Shown: positions 36,599-47,165, counted from the stretch's first letter. The stretch is DNA of 64,000 nt from Aliivibrio wodanis (GCA_000953695.1 LN554846.1:2480001-2544000); one strand, 5' to 3'. Notes: a model not told the origin generated them from the letters alone. Numbers and translations: made by a program.

Positions 36599-38962
36599 TT
36601 ATTTATCTTGCTGCTCTAGCCAGCTTTTTAATATTTGAATATCATTTTCATATTCATTTTTGATTTCTTCAACCCAATCATCAATGTTTTCCCACCATGC
36701 AGGTAAATCTGGCGATTGTGCTTTTTGAGCGACTTGTTGAATATGCTTCAATCCAATAGAGCCCGCCGCCCCTTTCATTTTATGAGTTTCAAACACAATA
36801 CCGTCTTGATCTCTTGCTGTCATGTTTGTATCTAAAATTTGAATGTATTCTTTCATGCTTTTTTCAAACATTTCAATACTGGTATGAACAGGTTTAGTTC
36901 CTACAATATCAATGTATGACTCTAGCATCTCTATATCTAATAAACGCTCAATCAGCTGTTCATTCTCTAATTGTTCCGCTGTTTTTACTGGTTGTTTTAA
37001 TTTCTGTTGTACTATTTTCTTATCTGACATCGAGAATAACTCAAGCACTTCGGTTAATGCTTTCACACTAAGAGGTTTGCTTATCGCCTCATCCATGCCC
37101 TTTTCAAAGTATTCATCTTTCTCTTTTAATAAATTAGCCGTCAATGCTACTAATGGCGGTAACTCATCGAACTTCTCTCTCAATGCCTGAGCAACATCAA
37201 AACCTGTCATATCTGGCAATTGAATATCCAGTAAGGCTAGATCGTATTTAGTTGGATCAAATTGCTTAATGGCATCTTCACCGCACATAGCAACATCTAC
37301 GGTATGACCAAGGCTCTCAAGTAATGAACGGGCAACAGTAACATTCAATTCTATATCTTCAAGCATGAAGATACGTAATGACTTAGCACTTTTCGTTTCA
37401 GGCATCGCCTCTTCTTCTTCAGCATGATCAACCAATGGCACGTTAATCGTAATGATAAACGTACTACCAAAACCAATATCACTACTTACAGTGATATCTC
37501 CTCCCATTAGATTTATTAACTCTTTAGATACTGCTAATCCAATACCTGTACCTACTGCATGTAAGTTATCTTTCCCTTGCTTAACTTGATAATACATGGC
37601 AAAAACATTATCTAACTCAGATTCAGGGATCCCAATACCGGTATCTTCAACCTCAAAGGTAATCTCGGCACTGTCTGAATGGATCTCTGCGCCAACTGAC
37701 ATCACAACGCTGCCTTCTTTGGTGAACTTAGTCGCATTGCCTATTAAATTCCAGAGCACTTGTCGTAATCGAGTACTATCAACAACAATATTTGCTGGTA
37801 AATCAGTTAATCTTTCAAGATCAAAGCGCAGCCCCTTCTGCTCTGCCATTAATCCTGAAATATTTTCCATTTCAGTAACAAAGCTTATGAAATCAAGCGG
37901 TTTAGGTAACAATTCTAATTTACGACGATCAAATTTATCCATATCAATAATGTCGTTAAAAATATTACCGAGGGTGATCGCACTAACATTAATGGTTCGC
38001 ATATAGTTATGCTGTTCATCATCAAGACGAGTGTCTAACAACATACGACTTAAACCAACAATGCCATTTAATGGAGTACGTAACTCATGGCTAATGGTAG
38101 AAATGAAGGTGGTTTTATCACGGCTGGCTTTTTGTAATGCATCTTCATACTCTTTGCGTTCCGTAATATCTCGTCCAAAACCAACCAAACCAAGGTGACG
38201 GCCTGACTTACTGTAGAACGGGATCTTACTTAGCTCAAAACACGCTTTCCGACCATCAGGGTAATCTAACCATTGTTCATACGTTAATGCTCTATCGTCT
38301 CTCAATACTTGCCTGTCTGTATCAATAACTTTGGCTGCTATTTCTGCGTTATAAACGTCTTTGGGAGATAAACCAATCAACTCTTTTTCTGTTTTACCCG
38401 TAAGATCTTCCATCGCTTTATTACAGCCAGAAAAAAGACCAAGGTCATTTCGATAATAGATAATGTCTGGAGAGGTATCTAGGTAAGATCTAAGTAATGC
38501 GGTTTGTTCTGCTAATTCTAATTGCGCTTTTTCTCGTTGAAAGACTTCATTTTCAAGATCTTCCATCGCTTCTTTTCTGCCATCTTCTGCTTTTTCACGC
38601 TCTTCAATTTCTTGATTTAGCTTCTTTACGTTGCCTTGTAATTTTTTATTTAAATCTAAATCACGAGTGCGCATCTCTTCCATCTTACTGACTAATTTAG
38701 AAAGTCTTTGACGAGAGTCTTCTAAATGCTCAACGACGACGGATAAGAAAAAGACAGCCCATGGCGTAATTAATAACCCAAAGAACACTGAACGAACAAT
38801 ATCTAAATCATTAACTTCACCACTTAATACAAGCGTAACGCCAACTTGAACAATTACGGCCAATGCAACTAAAGCAATGGCAAGTAGGAGACTAAAACGA
38901 ACGATGCCAAGTCTCACCATGAGATCGACATAAAATTGCGCGAGAATTTTTAACTGCTTCAT
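36599..38962 (-). CDS. arcB: aerobic respiration control sensor kinase ArcB
   Basis: Tripartite hybrid kinase sensing quinone redox state and phosphorylating ArcA. Two membrane helices (about 22-44 and 56-77), a coiled-coil linker, a PAS domain (about 155-270) with redox cysteines Cys180 and Cys241, the H-box STISHELRTPLNG (His292), ATPase domain, receiver (YDLALLDIQLPDMTGFD) and HPt domain (ETHKMKGAAGSIG). Positions 180, 241 and 292 equal E. coli. I chose the ATG at 38960-38962, after AGGG. The track-open GTG is two codons upstream. Confidence 0.98.
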   Translation of the reverse strand: MKQLKILAQFYVDLMVRLGIVRFSLLLAIALVALAVIVQVGVTLVLSGEVNDLDIVRSVFFGLLITPWAVFFLSVVVEHLEDSRQRLSKLVSKMEEMRTRDLDLNKKLQGNVKKLNQEIEEREKAEDGRKEAMEDLENEVFQREKAQLELAEQTALLRSYLDTSPDIIYYRNDLGLFSGCNKAMEDLTGKTEKELIGLSPKDVYNAEIAAKVIDTDRQVLRDDRALTYEQWLDYPDGRKACFELSKIPFYSKSGRHLGLVGFGRDITERKEYEDALQKASRDKTTFISTISHELRTPLNGIVGLSRMLLDTRLDDEQHNYMRTINVSAITLGNIFNDIIDMDKFDRRKLELLPKPLDFISFVTEMENISGLMAEQKGLRFDLERLTDLPANIVVDSTRLRQVLWNLIGNATKFTKEGSVVMSVGAEIHSDSAEITFEVEDTGIGIPESELDNVFAMYYQVKQGKDNLHAVGTGIGLAVSKELINLMGGDITVSSDIGFGSTFIITINVPLVDHAEEEEAMPETKSAKSLRIFMLEDIELNVTVARSLLESLGHTVDVAMCGEDAIKQFDPTKYDLALLDIQLPDMTGFDVAQALREKFDELPPLVALTANLLKEKDEYFEKGMDEAISKPLSVKALTEVLELFSMSDKKIVQQKLKQPVKTAEQLENEQLIERLLDIEMLESYIDIVGTKPVHTSIEMFEKSMKEYIQILDTNMTARDQDGIVFETHKMKGAAGSIGLKHIQQVAQKAQSPDLPAWWENIDDWVEEIKNEYENDIQILKSWLEQQDK

Positions 38963-39016
38963 AAACACACCCTGATAGTATTCAGCTAAATAATATCAGG
39001 GTTAGCTCTATTTGAG

Positions 39017-39958
39017 TTATTTTTTCAATACTGGGGCGGTATATTTGAAGGGTTGGTTAATCAAAGAGCCTTGTGCACCTTTGTTATTTAAAGCCATACC
39101 AACATTCGTTAAGCCTAACCAACGCGGTTCGCACCATAATGGCGAAAGAAGGGTCGGTCTTCTTGCTGTCGCAGATACTCGGTGATACACAACCTCTGGA
39201 GGGGTTAATCGAATTAACTCACAAGCAACATCGACATAATCATCCATCTCTGGCGCTTCTATTTTTCCCGCTCGCCACGCTTTGGCCATAGTACTGCCTT
39301 CAACAATATGCAAAGGATGTAATTTAAGTCCATCCGTTCCTGTTTCAAGTACTTTAGCCAAGGTAGTGCGGTAGTCTTCCTCCGTATCGCCGGGTAAACC
39401 AATAATTAAGTGCGTACACACCTTAATCCCAAGCGCTCTTGCTTTACGAGTAATCGCATCATAACAAGCAAAGTCATGACCTCGATTAATACGTTTTAGG
39501 GTTTTATCATTGGCCGTTTGTAACCCAAGCTCTAGCCAAACTTCATAGCCATCATCAACATAGCCCTTCAATAAGTCTAATACGGCATCAGGCACACAAT
39601 CAGGACGAGTTCCAACGCATAGTCCAACAATATTTGCAGATTTAAGCGCTTCTTCGTACATATTTTTAAGTACTTGAACTTCAGCAAAGGTATTCGTATA
39701 AGCCTGAAAATAAGCAAGATACTTTTTAGCACGCTGCACTTCTCCTGCTCTATCTACCAACTGATCATGAATCGATTTGAACTGCTCTTGTTCATCAGAA
39801 AATGAAGCTACATTACAAAAGGTACACCCACCCTTTCCTATCGTTCCATCCCTGTTTGGACAACTGAATCCACCGTGAAGGGTCAGCTTATGTACTTTTT
39901 CACCATAACGGCGCTGTAAATCCTGTCCAAATGTATTTGCTAGTTCATGAAGTTGCAT
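39017..39958 (-). CDS. yhcC: YhcC-type radical SAM protein (TIGR01212 family)
   Basis: Radical S-adenosylmethionine enzyme of unproven substrate. The N-terminal cluster motif SCPNRDGTIGKGGCTFCN supplies Cys33, Cys45 and Cys48 near the N-terminus, the spaced form typical of this family. GLPGDTEEDY and LHPLHIVEGSTMAK follow. I chose the ATG at 39956-39958 (313 aa); the frame opens four codons earlier with TTG. It lies between arcB and gltB, the same neighbourhood as in E. coli. Confidence 0.93.
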   Translation of the reverse strand: MQLHELANTFGQDLQRRYGEKVHKLTLHGGFSCPNRDGTIGKGGCTFCNVASFSDEQEQFKSIHDQLVDRAGEVQRAKKYLAYFQAYTNTFAEVQVLKNMYEEALKSANIVGLCVGTRPDCVPDAVLDLLKGYVDDGYEVWLELGLQTANDKTLKRINRGHDFACYDAITRKARALGIKVCTHLIIGLPGDTEEDYRTTLAKVLETGTDGLKLHPLHIVEGSTMAKAWRAGKIEAPEMDDYVDVACELIRLTPPEVVYHRVSATARRPTLLSPLWCEPRWLGLTNVGMALNNKGAQGSLINQPFKYTAPVLKK

Positions 39959-40527
39959 CGCGATAACCAATTAAGTAAATCAAGCACTTAGTTCACAAAC
40001 AAAAAGAAGTCTCAATTCTATTTGTGAAAGTTGCTAACTCGTTTGTAAAAAAAGACCGTAAATAATAGCGAAAACCGTCACTCGCAATTGTAATTTATAT
40101 CAATAAAAGACGCATAAAGTGGCGGTTAAACACGAAAAAAGCCGAATTATTATAAATACTTATTCATTTTGAGTAAAAAAAGTGAAAATTACGTGCAACT
40201 TTCGTTGGTATTTAATATGACAAAAATGTAGGATAGTTACATCGTAAAATAGTTTAATTTGCCATCAACACGAATGTTGTGGTGTTTCGATAGTGATATC
40301 TACCCTCAGACAACAAATACAACGGATAAAAATGTATTTGATAGGTATCACAATGGATTGGGTTCGTTTGCACGTCATATTAAGTGATGCCAGCAAGCGC
40401 CAGAATGGATTCAAACTTGCTACCTCTTGAGACTAACTCACAGCAAGTTCGATTAAAATTTAGCAAAGGACTAGACAGAAACTTACGTAGAGAAGTTGTG
40501 TCTGCATAATACTGGAAGGATGTATCT
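39959..40527 (+). promoter_or_regulatory. long gltB upstream region with leader hairpins
   Basis: About 570 bases with no gene. A possible promoter is TTGGTA (40205-40210), 18 bases, TAGGAT (40229-40234). Nearer gltB are two stems: AACTTGCT / AGCAAGTT (40414-40421, 40442-40449) and an imperfect GACA..ACTT / AAGT..TGTC (40474-40502), ending shortly before the AAGGATG ribosome site. Long regulated upstream regions are known for gltBD (Lrp, ArgP and others in E. coli). I cannot assign specific sites here. Confidence 0.45.
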
Positions 40528-43500
40528 ATGGTAGATAGAGAGCAGAATACACAAGGCATGTATACTCCCGAGTTGGAGCATGATGCGTGTGGTATCGGTT
40601 TTGTCGCCCACCTCAAAAACCGTAAATCTCATGATGTGGTTACTCAAGCACTTGATATGCTTGCTCGTATGGAACACCGTGGTGGTCAAGGCTGTGATCC
40701 ATGCAGTGGTGACGGCGCGGGTATTCTTTTACAAAAGCCTCATGAGTTTTTATTAGAAGAAGCCGTAAAACTTGGTATTAAACTGCCATCTTTTGAGAAA
40801 TACGGTGTTGGTGTTGTGTTATTCCCTAAAGATGAGCATAAACGTCAACAATGTAGAGATATTTTAGAGCGTAATGCTCAACGTCTTGATTTAGAAATCA
40901 TTGGTTATCGCGTTCTTCCTGTCGATAATTCAATGCTAGGCGACGATCCACTAAGTACAGAGCCTCAATTTGAGCATGTATTTATTTCTGGTGGCCCATC
41001 AATGACCCCAGAAGAGCTTGAACGTAAATTGTATGTTCTACGTAACTACACCGTTCGAGTCTGTTTGGAAAGTATTTCTAATATTGGTGATGATTTCTAC
41101 ATCAACTCTCTATCGTACAAAACACTTGTTTATAAAGGTCAATTAACGACTGAGCAAGTTCCACAGTACTTCCTAGACTTACAAAATCCAACGATGGTGA
41201 CGGCATTAGCGCTGGTTCACTCTCGTTTCTCTACAAATACCTTCCCTCGCTGGCGTCTAGCTCAACCATTCCGTTACATTGCACATAATGGTGAGATCAA
41301 CACAGTTCGTGGCAACTTGAACTGGATGAAAGCCCGTGAAGCGATTATAGAGTCTGATCTATTTAGCCAACAAGAAATGGATATGCTACTTCCGATTTGT
41401 CAGGAAGGCAGCTCAGATTCATCGAATTTCGATATGGCGCTAGAACTGCTTGTTCTGTCTGGCCGTAGCTTGCCACACGCATTAATGATGATGATCCCTG
41501 AAGCGTGGCAAGAAAATAAAAACATGGACCCTACCCGTCGCGCGTTCTATCAATACCACGCGAACGTAATGGAACCTTGGGATGGCCCTGCGTCTGTTTG
41601 TTTCACTGATGGTGTTCAAGTAGGTGCAACACTTGACCGTAATGGTCTGCGTCCTTCTCGTTATACCGTGACAAAAGATGACTTCCTTGTGATGGCATCT
41701 GAATCTGGTGTTGTAAAAATAGCACCAGAAAACATTGAATTCCGTGGTCGTCTGCAGCCAGGTCGTATCTTTGTTGCTGACTTAGAACAAGGCCGCATTA
41801 TTTCTGATGAAGAAGTAAAAGATGGTATTGCGAAATCACAACCTTATGAAAAATGGGTTGAAGAGAACCTTCTAAGCTTAAATAAACTGCCTGAAGCAAC
41901 AAACCAATTCAGCCAGCCTTCTCCTGAGCGCCTACTCAATCGTCAACAAGCGTTTGGTGTTACCTCTGAAGAAGTGAATGAGATCATCCTACCATTAGCG
42001 AAAACGGCTTATGAGCCACTAACTGCAATGGGTGCCGATTGGCCACTAGCGATCCTTTCTCATCAATCTCAGCATTTATCTAACTATTTTAAGCAGTTGT
42101 TTGCCCAAGTAACTAACCCACCGATCGACCCGATCCGTGAGCGTATGGTTATGTCGCTAAATACCTACTTAGGTAAAGACCAAAACTTACTTGCTGAAAC
42201 GCCTGAGCATTGTCAGAAAGTCGAACTTGAATCACCGGTTCTTTCTAACTCTGAACTAGAAAAACTGCGTGCTATTGATAACGAACATCTACAAGCAAAA
42301 ACACTGGATATCGTTTTCCAAGCCAATGAAGATTCAGGAAAGCTTGAGCGTGCACTTAAACGTATCTGTCAGTATGCTGAAGATGCAGTAATCGATGGTT
42401 ACTCTATCATTCTACTAACAGACCGCGCTGTAAACTCAAACCACGCCGCTATCCCTGCAATGCTTGCCGTTGGTGCAGTTCATCATCACCTAATTCGTAA
42501 AGGGTTACGTGCTAAGTGTGACATCGTGATTGAAACGGGCGATGCTCGTGAAACTCATCACTTTGCAACCTTGGTTGGTTATGGCGCAAATGCGGTTAAC
42601 CCATACTTAGTTATTGAAACCATTGTTGAACTTCAACGTGTTAAAAAGCTAGATCCGACGGTACATCCAAAAGAGTTATTTGATAACTACCGTAAAGGGG
42701 TTAACGGCGGCCTACTTAAGATTTTCTCTAAGATGGGTATTTCAACACTGCAGTCATACCATGGCGCTCAAATCTTTGAAGCACTTGGTATCAGTAAATC
42801 AGTGGTTGATAAGTACTTCACAGGGACCGTTTCTCGTATCCAAGGTCTAACGATTGATGATATCGCAAAAGAAGTGTTAATCCGTCACCGTGTTGGCTAT
42901 CCAACTCGTGAGATCCCAGTTCAAGTACTTGATGTGGGTGGTGTATATCAGTGGAAACAACGTGGTGAGAAGCACCTGTTTAACCCTGAAACAATTTCTC
43001 TACTTCAAGAGTCAACTCGTAATAAAGATTACGGTCAATTTAAGAAATACGCGAAAGCAGTTGATGACCAAGGTGATGATGCAGCAACACTGCGTAGCCA
43101 ATTAGATTTCATCAAAAATCCAGCAGGATCGATTCCTTTAGAAGAAGTAGAGCCTATTGAGAAAATCCTAAAACGTTTTGCTACTGGTGCAATGTCGTTT
43201 GGTTCTATCTCACACGAAGCTCACTCAACACTTGCTGTTGCTATGAACCGTATCGGCGCTAAATCTAACTCAGGTGAAGGTGGTGAAGACCCGATTCGTT
43301 TTGAGAAAAAAGACAATGGTGACTGGGAACGTTCAGCAATCAAACAAGTGGCTTCTGGTCGTTTTGGTGTGACATCTTACTACCTAACTAACGCTGATGA
43401 GCTACAAATAAAGATGGCTCAAGGTGCGAAACCTGGTGAAGGTGGTCAACTACCTGGTGATAAAGTCGATGATTGGATTGGTGCTACACGTCACTCAACT

Positions 43501-45075
43501 CCAGGAGTTGGTCTGATTTCACCACCGCCACATCATGATATTTATTCAATCGAAGATTTAGCACAGCTTATCTATGATCTGAAAAACGCCAACCGTAAAG
43601 GCCGCGTTAACGTTAAGTTAGTATCTGAAGCGGGTGTTGGTACTATCGCCTCTGGTGTAGCAAAAGCAAAAGCAGACGTTGTACTTATCGCTGGTTTCGA
43701 TGGTGGTACAGGTGCATCTCCAATGTCTTCAATTCGTCATACTGGTCTTCCATGGGAGCTAGGTCTGGCAGAAACACACCAAACACTACTGAAAAATGGG
43801 TTACGTAACCGTATCGTTGTTCAGTCTGATGGCCAAATGAAAACACCTCGAGATCTTGCAGTAGCAACACTTCTTGGTGCTGAAGAATGGGGCGTTGCAA
43901 CAGCAGCTCTTGTTGTTGAAGGCTGTATCATGATGCGTAAGTGTCATAAGAATACTTGTCCTGTTGGTATCGCAACACAAAACAAAACACTTCGTGAGCG
44001 CTTTGACGGTCGCGTAGAAGACGTAGTGACTTTCTTCCAGTACATGGCTGAAGGTCTACGTGAAGTAATGGCAGAACTTGGTTTCCGCTCTATTGATGAA
44101 ATGGTTGGTCAATCTCATAAACTGAAAGTTCGTGATGATATCGGCCACTGGAAATACAAAAACTTAGATTTATCACCAGTACTACACGTTGAACAACCTC
44201 GTGCTGAAGATGGTATCTATAACCAAATTAAACAGCAGCATAATCTAGAAGACGTATTGGATCGTAAACTTATTCAAGTCGCTACTCCTGCACTTGAAAA
44301 AGGTGAAGCGGTTACTGCTGAATTCGATATCCTAAATACCGACCGAAGTGTAGGTACTATGCTGTCGAATGAGATTTCAAAAATCTATAAAGACCAAGGT
44401 TTACCGCAACCAATGAACGTGAAGTTCAACGGTTCTGCTGGTCAAAGTCTAGGTGCTTTCCTTGCTAAAGGGGTGAAATTTGAAGTCGAAGGCGATGCGA
44501 ATGATTACTGGGGTAAAGGCTTATCTGGCGGTACGCTAGTGCTTTATCCAAACCTAAAATCAACGATTGTTGCTGAAGATAATATTGTTGTAGGTAACGT
44601 TTGTTTCTACGGTGCAACTTCTGGCGAATCTTATATTCGTGGTATGGCTGGTGAGCGTTTCTGTGTACGTAACTCAGGTGCAAGAGTTGTCGTTGAAGGT
44701 GTTGGTGACCACGGTTGTGAATACATGACTGGTGGTGTCGCACTAATCCTTGGCTCTACAGGTCGTAACTTTGCGGCAGGTATGAGTGGTGGTGTTGCCT
44801 ATGTTTGGGATAAGTCTGGTGATTTTGAATCGAAACTCAATTCTGAACTTGTTGACCTAGACCCTATTGAACAAGAAGATAAAGATCTTCTATTAGAAAT
44901 GCTAACTAAGCATGTTGAATTCACAGGAAGTGAAGTTGCTCAGTCTTTCCTAGATAACTTTGAAGCAAACTTGGCCTCTCTGGCTAAAGTGATGCCGCGT
45001 GATTACAAAGCGGTTCTTCAAAAGCGTAAAGCTGAAGCACAACAGGCACAAACGGAAGAAGTGGAGGCAGTATAA
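40528..45075 (+). CDS. gltB: glutamate synthase (NADPH) large subunit
   Basis: Transfers the glutamine amide to 2-oxoglutarate, the GOGAT half of ammonium assimilation. A 20-residue propeptide is followed by the N-terminal nucleophile glutaminase starting at Cys21 (HDACGIGFVAH). The central domain and the FMN-binding synthase domain follow, with GGEDP, KPGEGGQLPGDKV and GFDGGTGASP. The 3Fe-4S cysteines are in MMRKCHKNTCPVGIATQ, and the C-terminal GXGXG beta-helix completes 1515 residues. gltD starts at the last base. Confidence 0.98.
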   Translation: MVDREQNTQGMYTPELEHDACGIGFVAHLKNRKSHDVVTQALDMLARMEHRGGQGCDPCSGDGAGILLQKPHEFLLEEAVKLGIKLPSFEKYGVGVVLFPKDEHKRQQCRDILERNAQRLDLEIIGYRVLPVDNSMLGDDPLSTEPQFEHVFISGGPSMTPEELERKLYVLRNYTVRVCLESISNIGDDFYINSLSYKTLVYKGQLTTEQVPQYFLDLQNPTMVTALALVHSRFSTNTFPRWRLAQPFRYIAHNGEINTVRGNLNWMKAREAIIESDLFSQQEMDMLLPICQEGSSDSSNFDMALELLVLSGRSLPHALMMMIPEAWQENKNMDPTRRAFYQYHANVMEPWDGPASVCFTDGVQVGATLDRNGLRPSRYTVTKDDFLVMASESGVVKIAPENIEFRGRLQPGRIFVADLEQGRIISDEEVKDGIAKSQPYEKWVEENLLSLNKLPEATNQFSQPSPERLLNRQQAFGVTSEEVNEIILPLAKTAYEPLTAMGADWPLAILSHQSQHLSNYFKQLFAQVTNPPIDPIRERMVMSLNTYLGKDQNLLAETPEHCQKVELESPVLSNSELEKLRAIDNEHLQAKTLDIVFQANEDSGKLERALKRICQYAEDAVIDGYSIILLTDRAVNSNHAAIPAMLAVGAVHHHLIRKGLRAKCDIVIETGDARETHHFATLVGYGANAVNPYLVIETIVELQRVKKLDPTVHPKELFDNYRKGVNGGLLKIFSKMGISTLQSYHGAQIFEALGISKSVVDKYFTGTVSRIQGLTIDDIAKEVLIRHRVGYPTREIPVQVLDVGGVYQWKQRGEKHLFNPETISLLQESTRNKDYGQFKKYAKAVDDQGDDAATLRSQLDFIKNPAGSIPLEEVEPIEKILKRFATGAMSFGSISHEAHSTLAVAMNRIGAKSNSGEGGEDPIRFEKKDNGDWERSAIKQVASGRFGVTSYYLTNADELQIKMAQGAKPGEGGQLPGDKVDDWIGATRHSTPGVGLISPPPHHDIYSIEDLAQLIYDLKNANRKGRVNVKLVSEAGVGTIASGVAKAKADVVLIAGFDGGTGASPMSSIRHTGLPWELGLAETHQTLLKNGLRNRIVVQSDGQMKTPRDLAVATLLGAEEWGVATAALVVEGCIMMRKCHKNTCPVGIATQNKTLRERFDGRVEDVVTFFQYMAEGLREVMAELGFRSIDEMVGQSHKLKVRDDIGHWKYKNLDLSPVLHVEQPRAEDGIYNQIKQQHNLEDVLDRKLIQVATPALEKGEAVTAEFDILNTDRSVGTMLSNEISKIYKDQGLPQPMNVKFNGSAGQSLGAFLAKGVKFEVEGDANDYWGKGLSGGTLVLYPNLKSTIVAEDNIVVGNVCFYGATSGESYIRGMAGERFCVRNSGARVVVEGVGDHGCEYMTGGVALILGSTGRNFAAGMSGGVAYVWDKSGDFESKLNSELVDLDPIEQEDKDLLLEMLTKHVEFTGSEVAQSFLDNFEANLASLAKVMPRDYKAVLQKRKAEAQQAQTEEVEAV

Positions 45076-46547
45076 TGGGTAAGCCTACTGGATTTTTAGA
45101 ACATGGTCGTGAGCTACCAAAGAAACTCGACCCAACAGTTCGAATTCAAGACAATAAAGAATTTGTATTGAATGATGAATTTGCTGACAAGATTGGCACA
45201 CAAGCATCACGTTGTATGGATTGTGGTGTTCCGTTTTGTCACAACGGTTGCCCTATTGGTAACATCATTCCTGAGTTTAATGATGCGGTATATCGTGATA
45301 GCTGGGAAGAAGCGTGGAAGATCTTAAGTTCAACCAATAACTTCCCAGAGTTCACAGGCCGAGTGTGTCCTGCTCCTTGTGAAAGTGCCTGTGTTCTTGG
45401 TATTAACCAAGACCCAATCACTATCTGTAATATCGAAAAAACGATTGTAGAAACCGCGTACCGTGAAGGGTACGCGCAACCTAAAAAACCTCGTTCTCGT
45501 ACAGGTAAAACGGTTGCTATTATCGGTTCTGGTCCTGCTGGTTTAGCCGCGGCTGAACAATTAAACAGTGCTGGTCATTCTGTAACTGTATACGAGCGAG
45601 ATGAAAAAGTTGGTGGTCTACTACGCTTTGGTATTCCTGACTTCAAGTTAGGTATGGACATCATTGATCGTAAAATCAACTTAATGGCTGATGCCGGTAT
45701 CAAATTTGAAGTTAATGCTCACATTGGTGTCGATATTAATGCACTGCAATTACGCCAAGATTTCGATGTCGTTCTACTCACTGGTGGCTCTACTGTGCCA
45801 AGAGATCTACCAATTCCAGGACGTGAACTCAATGGCGTTCACTTTGCGATGGAATTCTTAGGTCAAAATAACCGTCGTGCTAATAACATGGATCTTAAAA
45901 CTAAAGAGATCCATGCTAAAGGCAAGCATGTTGTTGTTATTGGTGGTGGCGATACGGGTTCTGACTGTGTAGGTACGTCGAATCGTCATGGCGCAGCAAG
46001 CATTACTCAGGTTGAGATCATGCCGATCCCACCAGAGAAACGCCCTGCAAATATGCCTTGGCCTCAATATCCAATGATCATGAAAACAACCACTTCTCAC
46101 GAAGAAGGCTGTGAGCGTCATTGGAATATCTTAACCAAAGAGTTTATCTCTGATGATGCTGGTAATGTAACTGGTCTTCGTATTGCTGATATCGTTTGGC
46201 AAGACGCGAAACCAGGTGAACGTCCAGGATTTGATGAAGTCGCTGGTAGTGAGCGAGTGATCCCTTGTGATCAAGCATTCTTAGCGATGGGCTTCTTACA
46301 TCCTGAACCTACAGGTGTATTAGCTCAACTAGATATTAAACTGGATGACCGTGGTAACGTAGCAACAGATGGCTATGCAACCAATCAAAAAGGTGTATTT
46401 GCTGCTGGTGATATGCGTACTGGTCAATCCCTGATTGTACGTTGTATTAATGAAGGCCGTGAATGTTCTAGAGAAGTAGATGCTTACCTTATGGGTAACT
46501 CGAATCTAGAAGCAAAAGCGGATTCGCTAATGCTATCTGCATCCTAG
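45075..46547 (+). CDS. gltD: glutamate synthase (NADPH) small subunit
   Basis: Passes electrons from NADPH through FAD and iron-sulfur clusters to GltB. N-terminal cysteines (SRCMDCGVPFCHNGCPIGN and GRVCPAPCESACV) hold the clusters. Two Rossmann motifs follow, AIIGSGPAGLAAAEQL (FAD) and VVIGGGDTGSDCVG (NADPH), and GVFAAGDMRTG lies near the end. The protein is 490 residues long. It overlaps gltB by one base (TAATG) and ends before a strong terminator. Confidence 0.98.
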   Translation: MGKPTGFLEHGRELPKKLDPTVRIQDNKEFVLNDEFADKIGTQASRCMDCGVPFCHNGCPIGNIIPEFNDAVYRDSWEEAWKILSSTNNFPEFTGRVCPAPCESACVLGINQDPITICNIEKTIVETAYREGYAQPKKPRSRTGKTVAIIGSGPAGLAAAEQLNSAGHSVTVYERDEKVGGLLRFGIPDFKLGMDIIDRKINLMADAGIKFEVNAHIGVDINALQLRQDFDVVLLTGGSTVPRDLPIPGRELNGVHFAMEFLGQNNRRANNMDLKTKEIHAKGKHVVVIGGGDTGSDCVGTSNRHGAASITQVEIMPIPPEKRPANMPWPQYPMIMKTTTSHEEGCERHWNILTKEFISDDAGNVTGLRIADIVWQDAKPGERPGFDEVAGSERVIPCDQAFLAMGFLHPEPTGVLAQLDIKLDDRGNVATDGYATNQKGVFAAGDMRTGQSLIVRCINEGRECSREVDAYLMGNSNLEAKADSLMLSAS

Positions 46548-46584
46548 TTTTTGAAATAGATTAATTCAGGTTTCCTTCCAAACC

Positions 46585-46617
46585 TTTGGCCAACATTTCG
46601 ATGTTGGCCTTTTTTAT
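46585..46617 (+). terminator. terminator after gltD
   Basis: GGCCAACAT / ATGTTGGCC around a TTCG tetraloop, followed by seven T. Confidence 0.92.
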
Positions 46618-46657
46618 TCTATACTAACAACGCCTATTCAAAATAATGAACTGACCT

Positions 46658-47089
46658 ATGATAAAAATAATCTCCATATTTTCAATATTGCTAACACTTA
46701 CCGCCTGCAGTAAAGGGATCGACAATATGCCTGATAAATCAAAAATGATGTGTGCAGATAAACCTAATTGCATCTCTACACTAGAAACTAGAGCTGATTT
46801 CAGCGCTGCCCCTTTCACTCTAAATAACTCCGATACAAAAATAGAGTCTATCGCTCAAATAGCCGAGCAACTTAAAGGTGCAAAGATTGCAGTTATTAGC
46901 GAAAACTACGCCAGAATAGAATCGACAAGTACTGTCTTTCGCTTTGTCGATGATTTAGAACTTAGGATAGAAGGGAGCAACCTTATTGTTCGCTCTGAGT
47001 CTCGCACAGGTCATTCTGATTTTGGTGTAAATAAAAAACGCGTTGAACAATTAAGAGAATTACTTTTAGGGAAAGAGATAATCTTATAG
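46658..47089 (+). CDS. DUF1499 family lipoprotein
   Basis: 143 residues. A short signal with LTAC lipobox makes Cys17 the lipidated residue. The DUF1499 pattern follows: CADKPNCISTLETR, YARIESTSTVFRFVDDLELRI and SESRTGHSDFGVNKKRVEQLR. Function of the family is unknown. It follows the gltD terminator by about 40 bp, so it likely has its own promoter, and it converges on carB across a shared terminator. Confidence 0.88.
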   Translation: MIKIISIFSILLTLTACSKGIDNMPDKSKMMCADKPNCISTLETRADFSAAPFTLNNSDTKIESIAQIAEQLKGAKIAVISENYARIESTSTVFRFVDDLELRIEGSNLIVRSESRTGHSDFGVNKKRVEQLRELLLGKEIIL

Positions 47090-47094
47090 TCATA

Positions 47095-47129
47095 AAAAGC
47101 CCGAAGAATATTTATTCTTCGGGCTTTAT
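47095..47129. terminator. bidirectional terminator between the DUF1499 gene and carB
   Basis: AAAGCCCGAAGAATA / TATTCTTCGGGCTTT with a small loop. It has an A run on one side and a T-rich tail on the other. Confidence 0.88.
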
Positions 47130-47165
47130 TATTTCACAATAAAGTGTTGCTTATAGTATTCGTAA

